From: JACQBY01 sp041486115
GTDB taxonomy: Bacteria > Nitrospirota > Nitrospiria > JACQBW01
DNA: 10,794 nucleotides
Assembly (NCBI GenBank): GCA_041486115.1
Contig: JBGPKT010000074.1
Location: 1-10,794 of the forward strand
Direction of reading: 5' to 3'
Part shown: one piece after another, positions 1-5,499 of the stretch
How the letters are laid out: each line of letters begins with the position of its first letter
Position numbering within the stretch: position 1 is the first letter of the stretch
Made by a program: the position numbers and the translations under genes
The notes under the pieces: model-generated
What the model saw: only the letters and a program-made list of their open reading frames with translations
Told to the model about the DNA's origin: nothing
Database searches by the model: none

Positions 1-197
1 CCGCCGTAAGGAAGCAGTCTTTTAATCATGACCGCTTCAGCCGGGATGAGAGAGCCTTCTAATTTGATACTTCTTTTACGTTTAGGGGACTTGTCGGTTA
101 ATAAATGACGTTCTCCGGCTTTCCTAACCATGACTTTGCCGGTTCCGGTTATTTTAACCCGTTTGGCCGTCCCCTTATGGGTTTTTAATTTCGGCAC
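1..197 (-). CDS. rpmI: 50S ribosomal protein L35, 3' end cut by window edge
   Basis: Ribosomal protein L35, a small basic protein of the large subunit. Reading leftward from a GTG start at 197-195, the product begins MPKLKTHKGTAKR (the GTG is read as Met). It continues through a basic stretch with KSPKRKR and reaches LIPAEAVMIKRLLPYGG at the window edge. About 65 codons are present, so only a short C-terminus is missing. The start is fixed by the conserved PKLKTHKG opening and by a Shine-Dalgarno sequence (AAGGAG, bottom strand, 206-211) eight bases upstream, inside the end of infC. The GTG lies two bases after the infC stop, so the genes are very probably translationally coupled. The order thrS-infC-rpmI is the classic bacterial arrangement, and rplT (L20) would be expected just outside the left edge. 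Confidence 0.95.
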   Translation of the reverse strand, partial: MPKLKTHKGTAKRVKITGTGKVMVRKAGERHLLTDKSPKRKRSIKLEGSLIPAEAVMIKRLLPYG

Positions 198-199
198 TT

Positions 200-877
200 T
201 TAATTCTCCTTTGTTGTCTCTGTCAGAGCTTCAGGCCCTTTCGGGGCTTCCGGCTCTTTTGGAGTTTCAGGCGGTATGACCGCCTCTGGTTTTGACGCTT
301 CTGGTTTTGCTCCCTGGGTTTTTGGCGTCTTCGGTTTCGGGGGTTTCTGTCCCTTTCCCCCTTTGTCTGATTTTGGAACAACAATCATCACCAGCGTATT
401 CCCTTCCAACCTGGGAATCTGCTCAATGGTCCCATGGACGGCGATTTTTTCCATAAATTGCGCCATCAGCGCCCGCCCGATCGACTGGTTGGCGTTTTCT
501 CTCCCTCTGAACATCAAGGAGACCTTTACTTTGTGCCCGGCAGATAGAAAATCTTCTGAATGCCTGATTTTAATTTCTAAATCATGGGTGTCGGTATAAG
601 GACGCAATTTAATTTCTTTAAGCTGGGCCGTTTTTGAATGAACTTTCGCGGAATGGAGCTTTTTGCTCAGTTCATACTTATATTTGCCATAATCCATGAT
701 CCTGCAGACAGGAGGGTTGGAAGTCGGCGCAATTTCCACCAGGTCTAATCCGACTTCTTCCGCTTTTTTCAGGCCCTCTATCGTTGGGAGAACCCCCAAC
801 TGGGCGCCTGTTGCATCGATGACCCGGACCTCTCTTGCTCTGATGGCCCGGTTGACGTTCAATTTTGCAGTAGCTAT
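200..877 (-). CDS. infC: Translation initiation factor IF-3, AUA start, with long C-terminal tail
   Basis: IF-3 binds the 30S subunit, prevents premature 50S joining and rejects non-standard initiation codons. The N-domain is recognised by NRAIRAREVRVID, and the C-domain by LKEIKLRPYTDTHD, HKVKVSLMFRGRE and the final strand LVMIVVPK. Family members usually end near there. This one adds about 56 residues rich in Pro, Lys and Glu (repeated PK/PE/KPEA units), which are probably disordered. No ATG lies at the N-terminus. A TTG at 862-860 is possible, but it is 23 bases from the only Shine-Dalgarno sequence. An in-frame ATA at 877-875 sits 8 bases from it and gives the IF3-like start (M)ATAKLNVNRAIRAR. 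I therefore call 225 residues from ATA (220 from TTG). The family is known for AUU and similar starts that let IF-3 repress its own translation. The gene follows thrS by 61 bases and precedes rpmI by two. Confidence 0.95.
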   Translation of the reverse strand: MATAKLNVNRAIRAREVRVIDATGAQLGVLPTIEGLKKAEEVGLDLVEIAPTSNPPVCRIMDYGKYKYELSKKLHSAKVHSKTAQLKEIKLRPYTDTHDLEIKIRHSEDFLSAGHKVKVSLMFRGRENANQSIGRALMAQFMEKIAVHGTIEQIPRLEGNTLVMIVVPKSDKGGKGQKPPKPKTPKTQGAKPEASKPEAVIPPETPKEPEAPKGPEALTETTKEN

Positions 878-885
878 AGGCTTTT

Positions 886-892
886 CCTTTCT
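886..892 (-). promoter_or_regulatory. Shine-Dalgarno sequence of infC that decides for the AUA start
   Basis: The bottom strand reads AGAAAGG here. Eight bases separate it from ATA (877-875) and 23 from TTG (862-860). An in-frame TAA stop lies just upstream, overlapping this region, so no earlier start exists. The spacing favours ATA. Confidence 0.7.
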
Positions 893-938
893 TTAAAGGG
901 TTGGTGTTGACAGTATAACGAAAATGATCTTTAAATTT

Positions 939-2867
939 CTACTTAACTTGCATGTCCTGATTCAGGTCCTGGCCGATTAAATCGATAAAATCCGAAAGCG
1001 TTTTTCCTTTTAGCTCTTCACCGCTTCTTTTCCGGATTGAAATCTGGCCGGCGAGTTCTTCTTTTTCGCCGAGAATGAGCATATAAGGGGTTTTTTGAAG
1101 CTGCGCTTCCCTGATTTTTTGACCCAGTTTTTCATTTCTAAAATCGATATCGACCCGGAGATTTCTGCTCTTCAATTCGTCCTGCATTTTTTTGGCGTAC
1201 GCATGCTGTTTATCGGTAATCGGAATAATCACCGTTTGAACCGGAGCGAGCCAGGTCGGGAAAGCGCCGGCATAATGTTCGATCAATACTCCGAAAAATC
1301 GTTCAATCGAACCCATTAACGCCCGGTGGATCATAATCGGTTGATGCTCTTTTCCGTCGGTTCCACGGTATGAAATGTCAAAGCGCTCCGGGAGGGCAAA
1401 ATCAACCTGAATGGTCGAGCATTGCCAGGAGCGTCCCAGGACATCTTTAATTTTTAAATCGATCTTGGGGCCGTAAAAAGCCCCTCCCCCTTCGTCAATC
1501 TGATAAGGGAGATTTGAACGCTTCAGCGATTCTTCCAGCGCATGGGTAGCTTTTTCCCAGTTTTCAGGAGTTCCGACAAACTGGCCCGGCCGGGTCGACA
1601 GATAAATGTCATATTCATGAAAGCCGAAGGTTTTTAATACAAAAAGGGTAAACTGAATGACTTTTAAAATCTCTTCTTCGATTTGATCGATCCGGCAGAA
1701 GAGATGCGCGTCGTCCTGTGTAAAACCTCTGACCCTTAATAGGCCATGGAGAACTCCCGACCGCTCAAAACGATAGACCGTTCCCAATTCCGCAAAACGG
1801 ATCGGAAGATCCCGGTAACTCCGGATTCGTGATTTAAAAATTAAAATATGAAAAGGGCAATTCATTGGTTTTAATTCGAACTCTGCCCCTTCGATTTCCA
1901 TTGGCGAAAACATATTTTCTTTATAAAAGTCAAGATGACCGCTTTTTTTCCAAAGGTCGAGCCGGGCGATATGGGGCGTGCTGACCAGTTCGTACCCATC
2001 TTTTAAATGCTGCTCGCGCCAGAAATCCTCGATGACCTTTCTGATCATCGCCCCTTTCGGGTGCCAGAGGATCAGGCCGGGGCCGATATCATCGTGTGTA
2101 CTGAAGAGATCGAGCTCGCGGCCGAGTTTGCGGTGGTCCCTCTTTTTAATCTCTTCGAGCCGGACCATATACTGGTCGAGCGCTTCCTGCGAAGGGAAGG
2201 AAGTGCCGTAAATCCGCTGGAGCATTTTATTTTTTTCATCCCCTCTCCAGTAAGCGCCGGCGGTATGCAACAATTTAAAAGCCGGGATCTTTCCTGTGGA
2301 AGGGAGATGGGGCCCTCTGCAAAGATCGGTAAAAGGCCCCTGGTGATAAAGGGTAATCGGAGCGGAAGGGTCGAGCCTTTCGATGACATCAATCTTGTAG
2401 TCTTCACCCATTTCTTTAAAAAGCCCCAGAGCTTTTTCCCTTGAGACTTCTTCGCGGAGATACGATTGGTCCGCTTTTGCCAGTGCTTTCATCCGGTTTT
2501 CAATTTTAACCAGGTCTTCAGGCGTAAAAGGGCGCTCATACTCAAAGTCGTAGTAAAAACCGTCGTCGATGGGGGGACCGATGGCGACTTTTGCGGTTGG
2601 AAAAAGATCCTTCACCGCCTGGGCCATCAGATGGGCTGTGGAATGATGAAAAATATCCTGGCCTTCTCTCGAATCAAATGTCAGAAGTTCGATTTCAGTA
2701 TCTTCCCGTACACGCTCTCTCAGGTCTTTAGGCTCCCCGGAAACCTTGACCCCGATGCCATGCCGATATGGTTCCGGCAATTTTTCGAGAACTTCCAAAA
2801 AAGAGATCCCCTTTGAAAACTCTGCTTTGAGTTGATGATTGACAGTAATTTGAATGGTATCGGCCAT
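939..2867 (-). CDS. thrS: Threonyl-tRNA synthetase
   Basis: Cytoplasmic class II synthetase that charges tRNA-Thr. At 642 residues it is full length, since the E. coli enzyme is also 642. Domains in order: an N-terminal TGS domain (about 1-63); the editing domain with H75xxxH79 and C183-RGP-H187, which removes mischarged serine; the class II catalytic core (about 250-540); and the anticodon-binding domain (about 545-642). The zinc ligands are all present: C337 in PMNCPFH, H388 in QDDAHLF and H514 in IMIHRALMGS. Motif 2 is YRFERSG, and motif 3 ends GSIERF. The ATG start fits the conserved N-terminus, but I see no convincing Shine-Dalgarno before it. A terminator-like hairpin (2893-2937) ends 26 bases upstream, leaving little room for a separate promoter. 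Expression may depend on read-through from the tRNA-Val unit. Followed by infC and rpmI on the same strand. Confidence 0.98.
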   Translation of the reverse strand: MADTIQITVNHQLKAEFSKGISFLEVLEKLPEPYRHGIGVKVSGEPKDLRERVREDTEIELLTFDSREGQDIFHHSTAHLMAQAVKDLFPTAKVAIGPPIDDGFYYDFEYERPFTPEDLVKIENRMKALAKADQSYLREEVSREKALGLFKEMGEDYKIDVIERLDPSAPITLYHQGPFTDLCRGPHLPSTGKIPAFKLLHTAGAYWRGDEKNKMLQRIYGTSFPSQEALDQYMVRLEEIKKRDHRKLGRELDLFSTHDDIGPGLILWHPKGAMIRKVIEDFWREQHLKDGYELVSTPHIARLDLWKKSGHLDFYKENMFSPMEIEGAEFELKPMNCPFHILIFKSRIRSYRDLPIRFAELGTVYRFERSGVLHGLLRVRGFTQDDAHLFCRIDQIEEEILKVIQFTLFVLKTFGFHEYDIYLSTRPGQFVGTPENWEKATHALEESLKRSNLPYQIDEGGGAFYGPKIDLKIKDVLGRSWQCSTIQVDFALPERFDISYRGTDGKEHQPIMIHRALMGSIERFFGVLIEHYAGAFPTWLAPVQTVIIPITDKQHAYAKKMQDELKSRNLRVDIDFRNEKLGQKIREAQLQKTPYMLILGEKEELAGQISIRKRSGEELKGKTLSDFIDLIGQDLNQDMQVK

Positions 2868-2892
2868 AAAATAATTTAAAAACGATCCGTCT

Positions 2893-2937
2893 TAAAAAAA
2901 TAAAAGAGCACCATAAGCCTTTATCATTATGATGCCC
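2893..2937 (-). terminator. Intrinsic terminator between tRNA-Val and thrS
   Basis: On the bottom strand, GGGCATCATAA (2937-2927) pairs with TTATGGTGCTC (2916-2906). The stem has 11 pairs including two G-U wobbles and a 10-base loop. It is followed by a T-rich run with a few interruptions (2905-2893). It would end the tRNA-Val transcript, or act as an attenuator in the thrS leader, since thrS starts only 26 bases further on. Confidence 0.75.
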
Positions 2938-2968
2938 ATCTTCCCTAAAATAAATTAAGGTCAAATAG

Positions 2969-3040
2969 TAGGCACGGGCGGTTTCGAACCGCCGACCTCT
3001 ACCGTGTCAAGGTAGCGCTCTACCCCTGAGCTACGCGCCT
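2969..3040 (-). tRNA. tRNA-Val, anticodon GAC
   Basis: A complete 72-base cloverleaf on the bottom strand. The acceptor stem is AGGCGCG with CGTGCCT, seven pairs including one G-U. The D arm is GCTC with GAGC. The anticodon stem is CTACC with GGTAG around the loop TTGACAC, so the anticodon is GAC and reads GUC and GUU valine codons. The variable loop has five bases. The T arm is GGCGG with CCGCC around TTCGAAA, and the discriminator base is A. The 3' CCA is not encoded, because the bases that follow are CTA. It is oriented like thrS, 101 bases upstream of it. Confidence 0.97.
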
Positions 3041-3062
3041 GTACTTACAAAGCCCCTTAAAA

Positions 3063-3095
3063 ACAAAAAAAGCTCTGAGATACTCATAAGAGCTT
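3063..3095 (-). terminator. Hairpin with U-tract just upstream of tRNA-Val
   Basis: On the bottom strand AAGCTCT (3095-3089) pairs with AGAGCTT (3076-3070). A short inner GAG/CTC stem follows, and a T7-G-T-rich run comes directly after. It could end transcripts coming from the regulator gene at 3353-3949. It lies downstream of the promoter-like sequence at 3100-3128 and upstream of the tRNA, so it may instead be a leader hairpin. The stem is only moderately strong. Confidence 0.5.
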
Positions 3096-3099
3096 GAAT

Positions 3100-3128
3100 A
3101 CTTTATAAAATTCAACCTAAAAAGTCAA
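3100..3128 (-). promoter_or_regulatory. Possible sigma70-type promoter for tRNA-Val
   Basis: The bottom strand reads TTGACT (3128-3123), 17 bases, then TAAAGT (3105-3100). An alternative -10, TATAAA, overlaps at a 15-base spacing. Predicted start is near 3093, about 50 bases upstream of the mature tRNA. The same CTTGACTTTT context recurs in the clpB promoter. The T-tract hairpin right after the start is hard to reconcile with a simple promoter. Confidence 0.4.
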
Positions 3129-3171
3129 GAACAGTTTCAGAAGGTGGATAATTATTCGGGCCATGGTTCTC

Positions 3172-3287
3172 AAGTGCCTGAAATGCCCTTCTCTCCGACA
3201 GCTCCGAAGTTTACCACCTATTCTAATTACGGTACTGAAAGGTAACCAAACTTCGAAGAGTCTCCTTTCAGGGCACGCCAGGCACTT
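3172..3287. repeat. Fold-back element E1 (116 bp)
   Basis: Imperfect inverted repeat in a gene-free stretch. The outer arms AAGTGCCTG (3172-3180) and CAGGCACTT (3279-3287) pair fully, as do TGCCCT (3184-3189) and AGGGCA (3270-3275), with a 3x3 internal loop between. An inner stem pairs CGAAGTTT (3205-3212) with AAACTTCG (3248-3255), and an apical ACC/GGT region follows. The core shares TCTCCGAC (3192-3199), GTAACCAAAC (3242-3251) and GTCTCC (3260-3265) with E2 at 5500-5641, in the same strand orientation and similar spacing. The outer arms do not resemble those of E2. No coding sequence or transposase is associated. It may be a small mobile fold-back sequence or a structured RNA; its function is unknown. 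Confidence 0.75.
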
Positions 3288-3352
3288 TCGCATAAATGTC
3301 CTCTGTTCACTGAAGGATTATGAAGGAGGAACTGCTGCCGGAAAGAGTCTAG

Positions 3353-3949
3353 TCAGGGTTCGGCAGGAGTTTTAATTGATTTCACGCAGATTTTAAGGTC
3401 CTGTATCTTTTTACGGAGGGTATTTCGGTTTAAACCGAGAAGATCGGCGGCCTGAATCTGATTTCCATTAGTCTCTTTTAAGGCCAAGGTAATTAAAGGG
3501 CGCTCGAATTCTTTTAAAAGGGTATCGTAGAGGCAGCTTTTTTTTGCCGTATGTCCTTTTTTAATCAGGGCTTTTAATCTCGACTCCAGAAAGTCTTCCA
3601 TATAAATTTCTTTGGCATGGTTTTTTCCATCATCGTATCCGTCATGGATCAGGGTTTGAGAGAGCCCTTCAATATGATGAACCGATTTTTTCAATAATTT
3701 TGCTGGACCGATGATGATCATCGTTTTTTTTAAATCGGACTTCAGAGTCTGACCGAGGAGCAGTTCATGACCGTCTTCTTTTCCCGTTTCAAACAGAAGG
3801 ACCCGGTTTCCCGAATGAGCGGCGGAATTTGGGGCAGGTTTTTCATAACTGGAAGTTTCCAGGGGGAGGTTTGATTTATGAAAGGCCGACTCAAATATCG
3901 ATGAAAGCTCAGGATCTTCGTGAAAAAGGAAAACAGTCTGTTTCTGCAT
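3353..3949 (-). CDS. Small regulator: degenerate receiver-like domain plus Fis-type HTH
   Basis: 198 residues. The C-terminal part (about 140-188) closely resembles the Fis/NtrC DNA-binding helix-turn-helix: LYDTLLKEFERPLITLAL, then GNQIQAADLLGLNRNTLRKK. The N-terminal 135 residues look like a receiver fold: VFLFHEDPELSS with acidic E11/D12, then a strand at RVLLFET, a strand at TMIIIGPA, and GYDDGKNHAKEIYMEDFLESRLKALI at the end. The phosphoacceptor Asp is not evident (E54/T55 lie at that strand end), and the conserved Thr/Ser after strand 4 appears to be Gly81. There is no AAA+ sigma54-interaction module, so the layout is like RegA/ActR rather than NtrC. A phosphorylation-independent DNA-binding regulator is my inference, and the target is unknown. 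The ATG is preceded by GGAG at about eight bases. It has its own likely promoter (4037-4065) and a palindrome in its leader (3980-3991). Confidence 0.85.
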   Translation of the reverse strand: MQKQTVFLFHEDPELSSIFESAFHKSNLPLETSSYEKPAPNSAAHSGNRVLLFETGKEDGHELLLGQTLKSDLKKTMIIIGPAKLLKKSVHHIEGLSQTLIHDGYDDGKNHAKEIYMEDFLESRLKALIKKGHTAKKSCLYDTLLKEFERPLITLALKETNGNQIQAADLLGLNRNTLRKKIQDLKICVKSIKTPAEP

Positions 3950-3979
3950 GGGAACAACTCCAGAGTGGGGAGTTTAAAT

Positions 3980-3991
3980 AGCGTCGACGCT
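3980..3991. promoter_or_regulatory. 12-bp perfect palindrome in the regulator's leader
   Basis: AGCGTCGACGCT is fully self-complementary. It lies about 40 bases downstream of the predicted start of the regulator transcript and 31 bases upstream of its ATG. Such a site could be an operator for self-regulation, but this is inferred from position only. Confidence 0.35.
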
Positions 3992-4036
3992 GGGATTTAT
4001 GAATTCAAGAAGAGGATAAGGGAAATTCATTCCGAA

Positions 4037-4065
4037 TTTTTAGCATAATTAAAAAAAAGAGTCAA
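4037..4065 (-). promoter_or_regulatory. Likely sigma70-type promoter of the Fis-type regulator
   Basis: The bottom strand reads TTGACT (4065-4060), a 17-base spacer containing T8, then TAAAAA (4042-4037), preceded by TGC as in extended -10 promoters. The predicted start is near 4030, giving an 80-base leader. Confidence 0.55.
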
Positions 4066-4099
4066 ACGAATCGTCGAAAGTTGAAATCGCCTAAAACCT

Positions 4100-4139
4100 A
4101 AAAAAATAAGTGAAGCGACCGGCTTTGCCGGCGCTTCAC
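4100..4139 (-). terminator. Strong leftward intrinsic terminator without an obvious gene
   Basis: On the bottom strand GTGAAGCG pairs with CGCTTCAC (4132-4139 with 4110-4117), then CCGGC with GCCGG after a single-base bulge, closing on a three-base loop. TTATTTTTTT follows (4109-4100). The next sequence upstream on that strand is a 150-base gap and then the antisense of the thiolase gene. It therefore stops antisense transcription or an unseen small RNA, and insulates the regulator promoter. Confidence 0.75.
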
Positions 4140-4148
4140 GCGGGGGCA

Positions 4149-4184
4149 CGGGGGGCATTGAGTGAGTTTTACGAAGGCCCCCCG
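4149..4184. repeat. All-GC inverted repeat upstream of the thiolase gene
   Basis: CGGGGGGC (4149-4156) pairs perfectly with GCCCCCCG (4177-4184) around a 20-base loop. No T-tract follows on either strand, so it is not a typical terminator. It adjoins an AT-rich stretch (about 4185-4235) that probably holds the thiolase promoter. I cannot place that promoter with confidence: TAAAAT and TATAAA boxes are present but no good -35. Confidence 0.5.
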
Positions 4185-4254
4185 ATATAAACAAGTGAAC
4201 AAAAATTTTAAATAGAGGTAAAATATAAAAAGCAGTCATCATCAAAATTGAAAT

Positions 4255-4286
4255 CCCCGGTATCGGCGGTCCGGGGGAAAGGGTGG
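4255..4286 (+). promoter_or_regulatory. Hairpin beside the thiolase ribosome binding site
   Basis: CCCCGG (4255-4260) pairs with CCGGGG (4271-4276) around a 10-base loop. The purine-rich run AAAGGGTGG (4278-4286) that must serve as Shine-Dalgarno for the ATG at 4291 follows directly. The stem is close enough to influence ribosome access, but a regulatory role is only inferred. Confidence 0.4.
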
Positions 4287-4290
4287 AATC

Positions 4291-5472
4291 ATGTTTGAAC
4301 CGGTCATCGTCAGCGCAGTCCGAACCCCGATGGGGACATTTAACGGAAGCCTCGCTTCTCTTTCGGCAACCAGGCTCGGAGCGGTTGCCCTGGCCGAAGC
4401 GGTGAAGCGTGCGGGGATTCCAGGCGAAGAAGTCGAAGAGGCGATCTTGGGAAATATTCTCTCTGCCGGATTGGGGCAGGCTCCCGCAAGGCAGGCAGTC
4501 TTGTTTGCCGGGCTCCCTCAAACGGTGGGAGCGGTGACAATCAATAAGCTCTGCGGCTCGGGATTAAAAGCGGTGATGCTGGCCGCCCAGGCGATCAAAG
4601 CGGGGGACGCGAAGATCATGGTCGCAGGTGGAATGGAAAGTATGAGCAACGCCCCCTATCTTCTGAGCAAAGCGAGACAGGGTTACCGGATGGGGCATGG
4701 GGAACTGATTGACAGCATGATCAAGGATGGGCTCTGGGACGTTTACAACGATTTTCACATGGGGAATGCTGCCGAACTCTGCGCAGAAACGTTTAAGATT
4801 TCGAGAGAAGAACAAGACCAACATGCCATTACCAGCTATCAGCGGGCGTTAAAAGCGGCGGAACGGGGTGATTTTAAACCGGAAACCGTTCCGGTAACGT
4901 TGGCGCAAAAAGGAAAAGAAAGCATTGTTTGGGAAGATGAGGCTCTGAAAAAAGTCGATTTTGTAAAACTGAATTCGCTGAAGCCCGCTTTCAAAGAAAA
5001 GGGAAGCGTTACCGCTGCTAACGCTTCGTCAATCAGCGACGGCGCCTCGGCGGTGGTGGTCATGGAGAGGGAGACGGCGCGCAAAAAAGGATTAACTCCG
5101 CTGGCAAGGGTCATCGGTTATGCCACCGCTGCAGCCGAGCCGGTCTGGTTTACCACGGCCCCCGCTCTGGCCATCGAGCGGCTCCTGCAACTCACCGGTT
5201 TCCGGATAGCCGAAATCGACCTTTTTGAAATTAACGAGGCGTTTTCGGTTTCTTCGATCGCTGTGAACCGCAAATTGGGCCTCGATCCTGAAAAGGTGAA
5301 TGTCAGAGGAGGGGCGGTGGCTCTGGGACATCCAATCGGCGCAAGCGGAGCCAGGATTCTGACTACCCTTCTCTACTCGTTAAAATCGCTCGGAAAGAAG
5401 AGGGGGATTGCGAGCCTTTGTCTGGGCGGAGGAGAGGCGGTGGCAATGATGGTGGAGAATGTGTCACTATGA
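4291..5472 (+). CDS. atoB: Acetyl-CoA C-acetyltransferase (thiolase)
   Basis: Thiolase of 393 residues, matching the usual length. It catalyses acetoacetyl-CoA + CoA = 2 acetyl-CoA, or the reverse condensation, in the cytoplasm. The catalytic nucleophile is C88 in NKLCGSGLKAV. The other active-site parts are NEAF (about 317-320), H347 in GHPIGASGARI and C377 in CLGGGEAVAM. These positions are one off those of the Zoogloea biosynthetic thiolase (C89, H348, C378). The opening MFEPVIVSAVRTPMGTFNG is typical. In the C-terminal loop the usual CIGGG(M/Q)G is CLGGGEA, a mild change. No beta-oxidation, ketone-body or polyhydroxyalkanoate genes adjoin, so the physiological direction cannot be read from context. 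Element E2 begins 28 bases after the stop, then pfkA on the same strand. Confidence 0.95.
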   Translation: MFEPVIVSAVRTPMGTFNGSLASLSATRLGAVALAEAVKRAGIPGEEVEEAILGNILSAGLGQAPARQAVLFAGLPQTVGAVTINKLCGSGLKAVMLAAQAIKAGDAKIMVAGGMESMSNAPYLLSKARQGYRMGHGELIDSMIKDGLWDVYNDFHMGNAAELCAETFKISREEQDQHAITSYQRALKAAERGDFKPETVPVTLAQKGKESIVWEDEALKKVDFVKLNSLKPAFKEKGSVTAANASSISDGASAVVVMERETARKKGLTPLARVIGYATAAAEPVWFTTAPALAIERLLQLTGFRIAEIDLFEINEAFSVSSIAVNRKLGLDPEKVNVRGGAVALGHPIGASGARILTTLLYSLKSLGKKRGIASLCLGGGEAVAMMVENVSL

Positions 5473-5499
5473 TAAGAAGATAAGGAATCCGATAAGGAG

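Noticed and set aside
878..938. Independent infC promoter in the thrS-infC gap
   Set aside because: A TATACT box is present on the bottom strand, but no -35 hexamer lies at a usable distance; cotranscription with thrS is the simpler reading.
2007..2444. 145-codon rightward open frame inside thrS
   Set aside because: Fully antisense to well-conserved ThrRS editing and catalytic segments; no independent signal.
3163..3375. 70-codon rightward open frame across element E1
   Set aside because: It overlaps the fold-back arms and the end of the regulator gene, has no ribosome binding site, and its translation resembles nothing; the stem structure explains the sequence better.
4023..4039. Rightward terminator formed by AAATTC/GAATTT
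   Set aside because: The stem is all weak pairs, the T-run is short, and the sequence sits within the -10/start region of the leftward regulator promoter.
4027..4521. 164-codon leftward open frame over the gap and the start of the thiolase gene
   Set aside because: It is mostly antisense to a clear thiolase, runs through the terminator and GC hairpin, and has a composition typical of a shadow frame.
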